NCBI GenBank assembly: GCA_030529445.1
Contig: JAUMWW010000007.1
Coordinates: 1-64,000, forward strand
Reading direction: 5' to 3'
DNA: 64,000 nt
Source of the DNA: Johnsonella sp.
Lineage (GTDB): Bacteria > Bacillota > Clostridia > Lachnospirales > Lachnospiraceae
The number at the start of each line of letters is the position of its first letter. The stretch's first letter is position 1. The position numbers and the translations under genes are program-made. The notes beneath the pieces are model-generated. The model was given only the letters and a program-made list of their open reading frames with translations. It had not been told where the DNA came from and ran no database searches. Positions 27,311 through 36,766 of this stretch are shown in pieces.

Positions 27311-28591
27311 TTAGAGAAAATGGTTCAGGCAGATGGAGCCGTATGGTCTGATGCTCATTTTATACGCATTTCCCTTGCCCGTATGCTCTTCAATATAAGC
27401 GATATACTCATCCGAGAGCTCTTCCGGCAGCATCGCCATAATCACGCCGGCAAAGCCTCCTCCGTGCACTCTGCATGCTCCTTGTCCTTTTCTCCGGATA
27501 AAATCCTCCGTCAAGGCAAGGCTTATGCTGATGCCCTGCTCCTCATAAGAAGAATTCGTATAGCAGTTTTGCAGATATTTCCAAGAGGAATTGCCGCTCT
27601 CCTCAATCTTCTTTAAAAAGGAATCGAAATCCCCCTTCTCCAACGCCGCAACCGCCTGATCCACTCTTTCGTTTTCATCGAAGAAATGAATCGCCCTCAT
27701 CACCGCTCTGTCTCCGGTCTCCTTGCGAACCTGAGAAAGCTTTGAAAGCAGGGTAGCCTTATCGAGCTCGGCTAAAACCGCCTTGCCGAAAAACTTCGCC
27801 ACCTTCTTCATCTCATTGGGAATTGCGGAATAATCTTCGGAAAGATCCGCATGTCCCCTTCCCGTCTGTACGATGATCAAATCATATCCCGAATTTACAA
27901 AATCGAAATCCAGCTTCTGCACCTTCGGATTTTCGGGATTTTTAAAATCTATGGTAATCATGCCGCCGACTGCGCAGCACATCTGATCCAAAAGCCCGCT
28001 CGCCTTGTTCCAGTATATATTCTCCGCATATTTTCCTATATGCGCATATGCGAGCTTCTCCACCTTATCCTCATTAAAAAACGTATTGATGATCTGGCAA
28101 AGCAAAGTCTCGAAAGCCGCCGAGGAGCTGACTCCCGCGCTGGGAATCACATTGCTGCTGATATAGGCGTCAAAGCCTCCCAGCAGAAAGCCTCTCCTCA
28201 TCAAGCCCTCCGCCAATCCCTTGACGAGCTCGATCACGCCGCTTTTTTCCGCGCCGCTTTCCAGATGATCCAGATCAATGCAAAAGGATCTGTATCCCTC
28301 GCTTACAATCCGAATCTTATTTGTATTGTTTTTTGCCGCCGCCGCGATACAGTCCAGATTAATGCTTGCACCCAAGATCTTTCCGTGATTGTGATCCGTA
28401 TGATTTCCGCTGATCTCCGTCCTGCCCGGGGAAGAAAAGAGCATGATCTCTCCTTCTTTAAATTCTCTTTGAAATCCCCTGATCAGATTTTCATATCTTT
28501 GCTTCGCCTCATTTTCCCTGCCGTATAATTTCACAAAGAGCTCTCTGCATCCTTCAGAGCTTAAAAGTGCAAGGCTTTTTTCTGCATCCAT
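27311..28591 (-). CDS. galK: Galactokinase
   Basis: GHMP-family kinase phosphorylating galactose in the Leloir pathway. The galactokinase signature PGRTEISGNHTDHNHG is near residue 58, the ATP-binding GHMP motif in VIPSAGVSSSAAFE near residue 150, and the third motif in CRVHGGGFAGVIMAM near the C terminus. Start at the ATG 28591 is preferred; a TTG three codons upstream lies too near the GGGAGG site. About 426 residues. No galT or galE neighbours are present, which is unusual for a pathway gene. Confidence 0.93.
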   Translation of the reverse strand: MDAEKSLALLSSEGCRELFVKLYGRENEAKQRYENLIRGFQREFKEGEIMLFSSPGRTEISGNHTDHNHGKILGASINLDCIAAAAKNNTNKIRIVSEGYRSFCIDLDHLESGAEKSGVIELVKGLAEGLMRRGFLLGGFDAYISSNVIPSAGVSSSAAFETLLCQIINTFFNEDKVEKLAYAHIGKYAENIYWNKASGLLDQMCCAVGGMITIDFKNPENPKVQKLDFDFVNSGYDLIIVQTGRGHADLSEDYSAIPNEMKKVAKFFGKAVLAELDKATLLSKLSQVRKETGDRAVMRAIHFFDENERVDQAVAALEKGDFDSFLKKIEESGNSSWKYLQNCYTNSSYEEQGISISLALTEDFIRRKGQGACRVHGGGFAGVIMAMLPEELSDEYIAYIEEHTGKGNAYKMSIRPYGSICLNHFL

Positions 28592-28666
28592 ATAAAACAA
28601 AACCTCCCTTTTTGCCGAATTCGCAGACTATTGTACCATGTTATCTTTGCAGCGTAAAGAAAATTT

Positions 28667-29512
28667 CTAAGCGATGCCTAGCACGATTCCTCCGTCGCAG
28701 GCATAGACCGTCGTCACTCCTGCCGCCTCTGTAAGGATGACCTCTTTGAATCTTTTGCTCTCTCTTAAAAGCTTCGCCACAAACTCTCCTCTTTCTTTAT
28801 TGTTCACCATGCTCAGCACCGCGATCTGCTCTTCTGCCCCTTCCTCGGCTTCCTTAAGCGCAAACTCCACCATGCGGACGAGAGCCTTATTGATTCCCCT
28901 CGCCTGATCGAGCTTTAAGATCTTTCCTTCTCTTGCTCCCATTACCGGCTTGATATTGAGCTTGGTTGCAAAAAAGGCGGATAAACCGGAAAGTCTTCCG
29001 TTTTTCCTCAGGGTCTCCAAGCTTTCCAAAACAAAATAAGTCTTCAGGCTTTCTCTGAAGCGAAGAATTCTTTCGGAAATCTCTTCAAAGCTCAGACCTT
29101 CCGCAATCAGTTTTTCCAGCTCCAAAAAGATTCTGGTCTGCCCGGAAGCTGCCGAATGAGAGCTGAGCACCAGTATTTTCTTGGCATTTCCGTGCTCCTC
29201 CTCATAGAGCTGTTTTGCCAAAATTGCACTTTGATAGGTTCCGCTCAAATGCTCGGATATCGTAACCACAAAGATGCACTCCTCCTCTCCCTCGTAAGCC
29301 TTCTTAAAAAGCTCCGGCGAGGGGCATGCGGTCTTTGCGCCCTCGGGCGAGTCTGCCACTCTCTTCAAAAAATCCGCCCGATCGAAGTTTTCGTCATCCG
29401 ACACATGATAAGAGCCGATCTGCAATGTAAGCGGTACTATATGATAATGAGGATCTTTCTTTTGTCTCTCGGTTAAATCCGAACAGCTGTCTCCGATAAA
29501 TTTATATAACAT
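28667..29512 (-). CDS. DegV family fatty-acid-binding protein
   Basis: DegV proteins (FakB relatives) bind a fatty acid and present it to a kinase. The N-terminal domain begins FIGDSCSDLTERQ, then the YHIVPLTLQI strand, CPSPELFKKAYEG (the TSxPs-like lipid site) and SEHLSGTYQSAILA. The C-terminal domain starts near LETLRKNGRLSG, a family mark, followed by LNIKPVMGAREG. 281 residues is normal. Stands alone upstream of galK with about 75 bases between. Confidence 0.9.
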   Translation of the reverse strand: MLYKFIGDSCSDLTERQKKDPHYHIVPLTLQIGSYHVSDDENFDRADFLKRVADSPEGAKTACPSPELFKKAYEGEEECIFVVTISEHLSGTYQSAILAKQLYEEEHGNAKKILVLSSHSAASGQTRIFLELEKLIAEGLSFEEISERILRFRESLKTYFVLESLETLRKNGRLSGLSAFFATKLNIKPVMGAREGKILKLDQARGINKALVRMVEFALKEAEEGAEEQIAVLSMVNNKERGEFVAKLLRESKRFKEVILTEAAGVTTVYACDGGIVLGIA

Positions 29513-29597
29513 AACGCCTCCATGATGTGGTTTTTAAAACTACATATCATTATAGGCATGCGGTAATATAAAGTCAATAAAAACAGGCGCTTTTTCG

Positions 29598-31049
29598 CTA
29601 TTTTTCTTTTGCCTTTTCTCCCTCCTGATTCTCCTCGGCAAAGAAGCGGATACGAAAGGTGCTTCCTTCTCCCAAAACGCTCTCCACCTCGATATCGGCG
29701 CCGTGCAGAGCGGCAATTTCCTTTGCCATCGGCAAGCCCAGCCCCGCTCCTCCTCCGGAATGGGAGGCATCCGCCTGATAAAAGCGGTCGAATATACAGG
29801 CGATCTCGTCCTCACTCATGCCTATCCCCTCGTCCCTCACAAAAGCCTCCACGTTTCTGCCCGATTTTTTCAGCCCAACGAAAATCTCTTTTCCTCTTTC
29901 CCCGTATTTGAAGGCATTATTGATGATATTGGAAAACATCCTCGAAAGCAACACGGCATTGCCCCGAATACAAACACCGCTTTCAATCTCGCTGCGCAGA
30001 TGCAGCCCATCTGTCCCGAGCAGGCTCATTTCTCCGCAGATCCCGCTCAGCAGTTCGGAAAGATCAAGCTCTGAAAAATCATATCTTCCCTCTCCCGCCT
30101 CGATACGGGAAAAATCCAGCATATCGCCGATCAAGGCGCTCATCTTCTTTCCCTGACGAAAAATCAGTTCCAATGCCTCCTTATATTCCTCTTTATTTCC
30201 GGAGGAGAGCGCATACTCGCATTCCGCCAGAATGACCGCCATCGGCGTTCTCAGCTCATGGGAGGCATCGGCGGTAAATCTCTTCTCCGTCTCAAAGGCA
30301 CGGTGCAGCCGCGCAAACATCGCATTAAATACCTGCGCGAGCCTATGTACCTCGTCCTTTCCCGGACCGATATCGATGCGCTGCTTCAGATCCCCTCCCT
30401 CGCTGATTTGCGAAGCGGTGATGCGGATCGTTTCAATCGGCTGGAGCGCCTTTTTGGCAATCACAAATCCTCCTATGATCGAGATCAGGATGATCAGCGG
30501 CATGAAGGCGAAGGTCCATCTCGTAACTTGAGATATCTCTCCCATTCCCTCCTCAACGGAAATCACTCCTCTGAGCCAGAGCCCTTCCACGCCCCTGCGC
30601 ACAAGCGCCCTGTCATAGATCAGATAGTTCTTTCCCTGCAGCCTGAGCTCACGCAGCATATGATCCGAAAATTCCGGCAAGGTCTGACCCGCCCTGATCG
30701 GATTTTCTCCGTACAAAAGCACCCCTTTCTCATCATAGAGCGAGGTATAGATATTATTGACGAGATCGAGATAATCATCGTCTATTTCCAGATATCCGTC
30801 ATTATATTCCATATAGATATCGCTGTCATGATCGATGTAAATATCGGAAAAGCTCGCAAAAAATTCGACCTCGTCCACATTGTCCTCGACCTGACGGATC
30901 AGAATATTTCTCAGGTTCTTATCCTTGAGCTCCCTGCTGATATAGAGTATCGTAAATACGGTCAGACCTGCAATCATGATCATCAGCGAGGAAAACCAAA
31001 GTATGATTTTTGTCTGTAAGGAAAGATTTTTCATCCCCTCTCCTCTCAT
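29598..31049 (-). CDS. Membrane sensor histidine kinase
   Basis: Partner of the response regulator upstream. Membrane segment at about residues 14-36, an extracytoplasmic sensor part (about 37-170) with many acidic residues (HDSDIYMEYNDGYLEIDDD), second membrane segment about 175-200, HAMP, HisKA with the phosphorylated His in ADASHELRTPMAV, and an HATPase domain with NIINNAFKYGE (N box), DEGIGMS (G1) and GAGLGLPMAK (G2). The start overlaps the regulator by 4 bases and has GGAGGAGG 10 bases upstream; an ATG five codons in with its own GAGAGG is an alternative. The acidic sensor region suggests cation or cationic-peptide sensing, as in PhoQ-like sensors, but this is conjecture. Confidence 0.9.
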   Translation of the reverse strand: MRGEGMKNLSLQTKIILWFSSLMIMIAGLTVFTILYISRELKDKNLRNILIRQVEDNVDEVEFFASFSDIYIDHDSDIYMEYNDGYLEIDDDYLDLVNNIYTSLYDEKGVLLYGENPIRAGQTLPEFSDHMLRELRLQGKNYLIYDRALVRRGVEGLWLRGVISVEEGMGEISQVTRWTFAFMPLIILISIIGGFVIAKKALQPIETIRITASQISEGGDLKQRIDIGPGKDEVHRLAQVFNAMFARLHRAFETEKRFTADASHELRTPMAVILAECEYALSSGNKEEYKEALELIFRQGKKMSALIGDMLDFSRIEAGEGRYDFSELDLSELLSGICGEMSLLGTDGLHLRSEIESGVCIRGNAVLLSRMFSNIINNAFKYGERGKEIFVGLKKSGRNVEAFVRDEGIGMSEDEIACIFDRFYQADASHSGGGAGLGLPMAKEIAALHGADIEVESVLGEGSTFRIRFFAEENQEGEKAKEK

Positions 31050-31729
31050 TGCCCGGCAGCCTCCTCCTTGATCACATAACCGACTCCCCGGATCGTATGA
31101 ATCAGCCTCTTTTCCTGTCCGCTGTCTATTTTTCGTCTCAAATAACTGATATAGACATCTACGAGATTTGTTCCTCCCTCGTAATCAAAGCTCCATATAT
31201 GATTTTCTATTTTCTCTCTGGAAAGGATGATCCCCGCATTTCTCATCAGATATTCCAAAAGCGCAAATTCCTTTGCCGAAAGAGAGATTTCCTTCTCTCC
31301 TCTCTTTACGCTGCGAGAAAGCGTATCCAGACTCAGATCCGCAATCTGAAGCATATTATCCGCCATTTGAAAGCTCTTCCTCGTCATCGCCCTGACTCTG
31401 GCGGAAAGCTCTTCCAGGGAAAAGGGCTTGACCAGATAATCGTTTGCTCCTTTGTCCAGTCCTTCGACTCTGTCCTCTATCGCATCCCTTGCGGTCAAAA
31501 AAAGCACCGGGGTCAGATTTCCCGCTTTTCTGAGATGGGAGAGCACCTCATAGCCGTCCGCCTTCGGCATCATGATATCCAAAATCACCGCATCGTAGCT
31601 GCCCGCATTGAGATATTCCATCGCTTCTCTGCCGTCAAAGCAGGCATCCACCGCATATCCTTCCGCAATAAACTTCTTTTTAATAATCTTATTCAGGTCT
31701 CTTTCATCTTCCGCAATCAAAAGTCTCAT
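31046..31729 (-). CDS. OmpR/PhoB-type response regulator
   Basis: A 227-residue regulator with receiver domain (phospho-acceptor Asp in VILDIMMPKADG near residue 51, acidic pair EDERD at 7-9, Lys in DYLVKPFS) and a C-terminal winged-helix domain (EFALLEYLMRN, SYLRRKID, IRGVGYVI). Cotranscribed with the downstream kinase. Its start lies 26 bases within the end of trmD, so the two-component pair rides on the ribosomal-protein/trmD operon. Confidence 0.93.
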   Translation of the reverse strand: MRLLIAEDERDLNKIIKKKFIAEGYAVDACFDGREAMEYLNAGSYDAVILDIMMPKADGYEVLSHLRKAGNLTPVLFLTARDAIEDRVEGLDKGANDYLVKPFSLEELSARVRAMTRKSFQMADNMLQIADLSLDTLSRSVKRGEKEISLSAKEFALLEYLMRNAGIILSREKIENHIWSFDYEGGTNLVDVYISYLRRKIDSGQEKRLIHTIRGVGYVIKEEAAGQ

Positions 31730-32495
31730 CCGTCTCTCCTTCCTTCTTTGACGATTCTCGGTCCGATTCCTGCAAGAGGACTTCCAGAAATCTCCGGTCT
31801 TTTTGATCCAAATCGGCTTTTTCGAGGAGGTCGGGGCGTCTTTTTAAGGTCCTTTTTATGCTCTCCTGCCTCCTCCATTCCGCAATATTCTTATGATGCC
31901 CGCTCAGCAGTATCTTCGGCACGCTCATGCCCTCATAGACCTCCGGTCTCGTATACTGCGGATATTCCAAAAGATTGTCTTCAAAAGATTCAAAATCCGC
32001 GCTCTCTTTATTGCTGAGCACCCCCGGCACCATGCGGCTGATCGAATCGATCATCACCATAGCCGGCAGCTCTCCTCCGGTCAGCACATAATCTCCTATC
32101 GAAAGAGATTCCGCTCCGAGCCTTTCCAGCGCCCTCTCATCGACGCCCTCATAATGCCCGCATAAAAAAACCAGATTTTTTTCCTTCGCAAGCTCCTTTG
32201 CATCCTCCTGACGAAAAACTTTTCCCTGAGGCGTCATATAGATGATGCGAGGCCTCTCTCCCAGATTTGCGCAAATCGCATCATAGGCATCGCAAATCGG
32301 CTCGGCCTGCATGACCATCCCCGCGCCTCCTCCGTAAGGATAATCATCGACATGCTTATGCTTGTTTTTGGCATAATCCCGTATATTGATACTCTCTATT
32401 TCAATTAAATTGCCGCTTCTTGCCCTTCCGATAATGCTTTGCCCGAGAACGGCTTCTATCATTTCGGGAAAGAGAGTCAGTATAAAAAATTTCAT
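31704..32495 (-). CDS. trmD: tRNA (guanine-N1)-methyltransferase TrmD
   Basis: Methylates G37 of tRNAs to prevent frameshifting. Trefoil-knot (SPOUT) residues are visible: DDYPYGGGAGMVMQAEPI, IYMTPQGKVF, FLCGHYEGVDERA and SIGDYVLTGGELPAM, with DHKK-like GHHKNIAEWRRQES near the C terminus. I chose the ATG at 32495; an in-frame TTG three codons upstream lies too close to its GGAG. Ends with a charged tail after residue 240 that overlaps the response-regulator start. Confidence 0.96.
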   Translation of the reverse strand: MKFFILTLFPEMIEAVLGQSIIGRARSGNLIEIESINIRDYAKNKHKHVDDYPYGGGAGMVMQAEPICDAYDAICANLGERPRIIYMTPQGKVFRQEDAKELAKEKNLVFLCGHYEGVDERALERLGAESLSIGDYVLTGGELPAMVMIDSISRMVPGVLSNKESADFESFEDNLLEYPQYTRPEVYEGMSVPKILLSGHHKNIAEWRRQESIKRTLKRRPDLLEKADLDQKDRRFLEVLLQESDRESSKKEGETDETFDCGR

Positions 32496-32557
32496 CTTCC
32501 GCAATACTCCTCTTTTCTCAATTCCGGCGATTCGGCTCTTTTATTTCGCCCTCCCTT

Positions 32558-33070
32558 TTAAAGATCCAAAAGCCCCTCCAAAAGATGCACTTTGATAAAG
32601 CCCCCCTCGACTTCCACCTCCAGGATGCATTCCTTAATATAGGGAATGAGGATATGCTTTCCCTCCGGCGGCTTGACCTCCATTACCTGATTGGCTCCCG
32701 TCGGCCATATATCCTCAACTCTTCCCAGCTTCCTGCCCTCATCGGTAATCACCTCGAGTCCGATCAGATCTGCAATATAGTTTTCGTTTTCTTTCAGCGG
32801 ATCCGCATCCTTCCTGTCCATATAGATATCCGCATTTTTATAGGGAAAAAGCGCCTCCGGAGTATCGATTCCTTCAAATTTGCAGATCACCAGATTTTTA
32901 AAATATCTGACCGAGCTGAGCCCGATCCGGATCTCCTTCCCATCTTTCTTAAGATATACCTCCTTGAGCGCCGAAAATCGCTTCGGATCGTCTCCCGTCG
33001 GAAAAACCTTTGCCTCTCCCTTGATTCCGTGCGTATTTGCGATTACGCCTATTCTCAGTTTTTCTATCAT
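32558..33070 (-). CDS. rimM: Ribosome maturation factor RimM
   Basis: Binds S19 and assists 30S head assembly. N-terminal domain begins LRIGVIANTHGIKGEAKVFP, and the PRC-barrel C-terminal half contains ADLIGLEVITDEGRKLG and the GANQVMEVK turn. Start at the ATG 33070 with AGGAAG before it; the longer frame to 33103 adds an unconserved basic stretch. It precedes trmD by about 60 bases. Confidence 0.94.
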   Translation of the reverse strand: MIEKLRIGVIANTHGIKGEAKVFPTGDDPKRFSALKEVYLKKDGKEIRIGLSSVRYFKNLVICKFEGIDTPEALFPYKNADIYMDRKDADPLKENENYIADLIGLEVITDEGRKLGRVEDIWPTGANQVMEVKPPEGKHILIPYIKECILEVEVEGGFIKVHLLEGLLDL

Positions 33071-33140
33071 CCTTCTCTTCCTTATTTCAGCGAAATCTTT
33101 CATTATAGAAGAAAAAGCAGATGATCCATCTGCTTTTTGC

Positions 33141-33368
33141 TTATCCTATCTCGAGTATCACTTTTTTCTCCGATTTGACGGATGCCGCCTTTACGACAGA
33201 GCGTATCGCCTTTGCTATCTTACCGGATTTACCGATTACCTTACCCATATCATCCGGCGCTACCTTGAGCTCGAGAATGATCTCATCCTCTTTCTCAATC
33301 TGGCTTATGCTGACCTCATCCGGCTTATCCACCAATGCTCTTGCAATTACCTCTACTGTTTCCTTCAT
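33141..33368 (-). CDS. khpA: KH-domain RNA-binding protein KhpA (YlqC)
   Basis: A 75-residue single type-II KH domain protein that in Firmicutes pairs with KhpB to bind RNA. The GxxG loop is in MGKVIGKSGKIAKAIR. It sits between rpsP and rimM, the conserved place. Confidence 0.94.
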   Translation of the reverse strand: MKETVEVIARALVDKPDEVSISQIEKEDEIILELKVAPDDMGKVIGKSGKIAKAIRSVVKAASVKSEKKVILEIG

Positions 33369-33415
33369 GACAAAACTCCTTCTATCTATCCCTCAGGCAG
33401 CCTGCTTCTCTCTTC

Positions 33416-33658
33416 TTACTGAATGCCGGCATTCTTGAGAAGCTTTGCCACTCTGTCCGTCGGCTGCGCTCCGTTTGCAAGCCATTTCTTTGCGAGCTCC
33501 TCATCAAATTTAATTACGCTGGGCTCCTTGGTCGGATCATAGTATCCGATTTCCTCAATGAATCTGCCGTCTCTGGGGGATCTCGAATCCGCTACCACCA
33601 CTCTGTAAAACGGTGCCTTCTTCTGACCCAATCTCTTTAATCTCATCTTTACCGCCAT
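33416..33658 (-). CDS. rpsP: 30S ribosomal protein S16
   Basis: Eighty residues with the S16 marks [36 protein letters not shown] and [26 protein letters not shown] lies before the ATG. Follows ffh after about 110 bases. Confidence 0.97.
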   Translation of the reverse strand: MAVKMRLKRLGQKKAPFYRVVVADSRSPRDGRFIEEIGYYDPTKEPSVIKFDEELAKKWLANGAQPTDRVAKLLKNAGIQ

Positions 33659-33770
33659 TTTTATTATTCCTCCTGATTATTAATAAATATCTATGGTTCA
33701 AGACCTTTGCTTTCCCTTGAAAGCCGGTCTTATCAAAAGCTCCTTTGAGCATTGATAAGCAGTTTTTATT

Positions 33771-35138
33771 TTACATCGGAAATTTGAATTTTCCTCCGCC
33801 GCCGAAGAGTCCGCCAAGACCTCCGCCTCTTTTTTTCTTTCCCATCAATCCCGGCATCTGCTTCATCATCTTTTTCATCTGATCGAACTGTTTTACAATG
33901 CGGTTTACCTCGCTGATATCGACTCCGGCGCCTTTTGCGATCCGGTTCTTCCTCGAGGGATTGAGGATCGAGGGATTTGCTCTTTCCTGTGCGCTCATGC
34001 TCAATACGATCGCCTCCACCCTGTTAAGATGCTTATCGTCAATATCCATAGCCGCACCGGGCAATCCCATTCCGGGCATCATGCTGAGTATGCTCGCTAT
34101 GCCCCCCATTTTCTTGAGCTGCTGCATCTGATCCAAAAAATCGTTAAAGTCAAATTCCGCTTTGCGCAGCTTCTGCGTCAGCTCCTTTGCCTTCTCTGCA
34201 TCCATATCCATCTCCGCTTTTTCAATCAGCGTCAGGATATCTCCCATGCCGAGAATTCTGCTTGCCATCCTGTCCGGATGAAAAATCTCCAGATCGGAGA
34301 GCTTCTCTCCCATACCCGCATAAAGTATCGGCTTTCCGGTTACCGCTTTAATCGAAAGCGCGGCACCGCCTCTCGTATCGCCGTCCAGCTTTGTCACGAT
34401 GATGCCGTCTATCTCTATTTTTTGATTGAAGTTCTCCGCTACATTGACCGCATCCTGTCCCGTCATCGCGTCCACGACGAGTAAGGTCGTATCCACGGCA
34501 AGATTCTTTTTGATCGCTGCAAGCTCCTCCATCATCGCTTCATCGATATGGAGCCTTCCCGCCGTATCGATGATGACCACGTTATGATGGTTTTTATCGG
34601 CAAACTCCACCGCTGCCTTTGCAATATCCACCGGAGAGATCGAGCTTCCCATCGAAAAAACTTCGACTCCCTGCTTCTCGCCGTTGATCTTAAGCTGTTC
34701 GATGGCTGCCGGTCTGTAAACATCACAGGCAACAAGCAGCGGCTTATGCCCCTTGGATTTAATCTTTCCCGCAAGCTTTGCCGCAGTCGTCGTCTTTCCC
34801 GCTCCCTGAAGACCTGCCATCATAATGATATGGAGCCGTCCTCCTGCCTTGATCTCCAGCTCCTTCGTCTCAGAGCCCATGAGCTTGATCATCTCTTCGT
34901 TTACAATCTTGATCACCTGGTTTGCAGGACCGAGAGAATCCAATACTTCCGTACCTACGGCTCTCTCCTGAATATCGGCAATAAACTTTTTTACGACTTT
35001 AAAATTAACATCGGCTTCCAGAAGAGCCATCCTTACTTCTTTTAAGGCTGCCTTTACATCCGCCTCGGAAAGTTTTCCCTTGCCTCTCAGGCTCTTGAAA
35101 ACATTTTGCAGTTTTTGGGTTAAGCTTTCAAATGCCAT
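33771..35138 (-). CDS. ffh: Signal recognition particle protein Ffh (SRP54)
   Basis: GTPase that carries ribosomes making membrane proteins to FtsY. N domain (about 1-90), G domain with GLQGAGKTTTAAKLA, DTAGRLHID, and TKLDGDTRGGAAL, then a Met-rich M domain (QMQQLKKMGGIASILSMMPGM in parts) with a Gly-rich tail. 455 residues is normal. Preceded by ylxM at an 8-base gap. Confidence 0.97.
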   Translation of the reverse strand: MAFESLTQKLQNVFKSLRGKGKLSEADVKAALKEVRMALLEADVNFKVVKKFIADIQERAVGTEVLDSLGPANQVIKIVNEEMIKLMGSETKELEIKAGGRLHIIMMAGLQGAGKTTTAAKLAGKIKSKGHKPLLVACDVYRPAAIEQLKINGEKQGVEVFSMGSSISPVDIAKAAVEFADKNHHNVVIIDTAGRLHIDEAMMEELAAIKKNLAVDTTLLVVDAMTGQDAVNVAENFNQKIEIDGIIVTKLDGDTRGGAALSIKAVTGKPILYAGMGEKLSDLEIFHPDRMASRILGMGDILTLIEKAEMDMDAEKAKELTQKLRKAEFDFNDFLDQMQQLKKMGGIASILSMMPGMGLPGAAMDIDDKHLNRVEAIVLSMSAQERANPSILNPSRKNRIAKGAGVDISEVNRIVKQFDQMKKMMKQMPGLMGKKKRGGGLGGLFGGGGKFKFPM

Positions 35139-35146
35139 CGTTTCTC

Positions 35147-35488
35147 CTATAATTCGATAATCCTCTCCGAAAGCTCCTCAATCTGCATGACCAGTTCCGC
35201 TCTCGGATTTTTCCCGAATTCCTTTGCCAATGCATTAATGCTTTCGAGTATCTCTTTGGTTTTGGTAAATTTTTTGATCAATCCGAGCTTTTTTTCATAA
35301 GCAAGCAGGAGCTGATCGCATCTTTTGATCATATCGGATACGCTCTGCCTGGATATTCCCTCATCCCTTGCGATTTCGCTGATCGAGTAATCATTGAGCA
35401 CGACTTCCGCATAAATTCTTTTCTGCTTCTGTGTCAAAAGCTCCGCATAAAAATCATACAAAAGCCCTTGCGTAACAAATTTTTCCAT
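35147..35488 (-). CDS. ylxM: YlxM/p13 family DNA-binding protein
   Basis: A 113-residue helix-turn-helix protein (sigma-70 region-4 like) that usually precedes ffh and whose function is linked to the SRP operon. Typical sequence: LLYDFYAELLTQKQKRIY and the HTH segment DYSISEIARDEGISRQSVSDMIKRCD. First gene of the ylxM-ffh-rpsP-khpA-rimM-trmD operon. Confidence 0.92.
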   Translation of the reverse strand: MEKFVTQGLLYDFYAELLTQKQKRIYAEVVLNDYSISEIARDEGISRQSVSDMIKRCDQLLLAYEKKLGLIKKFTKTKEILESINALAKEFGKNPRAELVMQIEELSERIIEL

Positions 35489-35606
35489 CTCTCTTTTTGA
35501 TCATTCCTCCTCAAAGCACGGCAAACGGCAAGCTCCGGGAATTTCAGATCCTTCCGCAGCGACGCAAATTTCGTCCCTTTTTGAAGATCTCTCAAATACC
35601 CTGCCT

Positions 35607-35635
35607 ATCATACCGTAAAAAAAAGAGGCTGTCAA
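35607..35635 (-). promoter_or_regulatory. Promoter of the ylxM-ffh operon, embedded in the lysR terminator
   Basis: On the minus strand TTGACA (35630-35635), 17 bases, TATGAT (35607-35612). The -35 hexamer is part of the downstream arm of the lysR terminator stem and the spacer is mostly its T run. Confidence 0.75.
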
Positions 35636-35655
35636 GCAAAAATACTTGACAGCCT
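35617..35655 (-). terminator. Terminator after the lysR gene
   Basis: AGGCTGTCAAG, loop, CTTGACAGCCT make an 11-bp perfect stem followed on the minus strand by CTTTTTTTT. It ends the LysR transcript about 25 bases after its stop. Confidence 0.9.
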
Positions 35656-35680
35656 TTTAAGCCCACTTCTCCTTCCCGAA

Positions 35681-36589
35681 TCAGGCGAGCGCTTCGGATT
35701 TTCCTCCTCTTCTCCTGTTTTGCCGGTCCGCTTCATACCATTTCCGTGCATAGGCGATAAATACATTGGCTGCGGGACTGAGATTATCCTCCGATAAGCA
35801 TGCCACGCCGAGAATTCTCGTAAAACGCTCCTTAAAGCTGCGCACGGAAACCTTAAACGGCGCATCCTTTACCAGGAGCTTCGGAAGAACCGTAACGCCG
35901 AAGCCCGCTTCCACCATTTTTAAGGCGGAAAAATCCTCGTTGAGCTCATACTGCACATTGGGATGGATCCCGTAGCGGATAAAAAGCTGACCGGTTTCAT
36001 AATCGAGCTTATCCGCCGTGGAAATATAATTATAGTCTCCGATATCGGAAAAAGAAATGCTCTCTTTTTGGGAAAGCCTGTGCTTAAGCGGGGTAACCAG
36101 GCAGAGTTCATCCTGACCCAGGGGAAAGAAATCAAAATTCTTTGCCGCAAAGCCGGAAGTAAAGATGAGATCGAGCTCATTTTTTAAGAGCATCTCTTTG
36201 AGTTCGCTGAATCCGTATACATATACCTCAAACTTGATATTGGCAAAGCGCTTGGAAAAATCCCTCAAAATATAGGGCAGCCAGTGATAGGCAATGCTTT
36301 GAATCGTCCCGATTCTCAGGAAGCCGAAATCAAGGCTGTTCAGGCTCTTTGCAATTTCCAGTATTTTTCTCTCCGCGGCGCAGATTTTTTCCAGCTCCTT
36401 CATCAGATGTTTTGTATTTGCCAAGGGCTCGATTTTATTTCTCTTTCTCTTAAACAGAGGAATCCCGATTTTCTTTTCATAATTTTTTACGATTTGGCTT
36501 ACCGCGGACTGCGTATAATTGAATCGTTCCGCCGTCACCGAAAAACTGCAGGTCTTATATACATCGAGGATTACTTCATATTTTGACAT
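35681..36589 (-). CDS. LysR family transcriptional regulator
   Basis: Likely regulates the divergent dehydratase/cyclodeaminase pair. N-terminal HTH: YEVILDVYKTCSFSVTAERF then NYTQSAVSQIVKNYEKKIG; C-terminal periplasmic-binding-type effector domain from about residue 90 with LRIGTIQSIAYHWLPYIL. The ATG at 36589 is chosen because GGAGAGG precedes it and because the HTH starts right there; the longer frame adds 16 unconserved residues. 302 residues is usual. It lies head to head with the 36946 gene across 356 bases. Confidence 0.9.
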   Translation of the reverse strand: MSKYEVILDVYKTCSFSVTAERFNYTQSAVSQIVKNYEKKIGIPLFKRKRNKIEPLANTKHLMKELEKICAAERKILEIAKSLNSLDFGFLRIGTIQSIAYHWLPYILRDFSKRFANIKFEVYVYGFSELKEMLLKNELDLIFTSGFAAKNFDFFPLGQDELCLVTPLKHRLSQKESISFSDIGDYNYISTADKLDYETGQLFIRYGIHPNVQYELNEDFSALKMVEAGFGVTVLPKLLVKDAPFKVSVRSFKERFTRILGVACLSEDNLSPAANVFIAYARKWYEADRQNRRRGGKSEALA

Positions 36590-36766
36590 GATCGCCTCTC
36601 CTTTTTCGATATCGAGTCGCTTTATACAGTATAGCATATCCCGGCGATAAAAAACCGATAAAACGCTTGGAAAACCCGATTTCCTTCCGCTCTTTTTTTG
36701 CCTCCCGCATTCCCAGTCTTTTCGTCGAGATTAATTATTTTTAATCAAAGCTTTAAAAAGCTTGGC

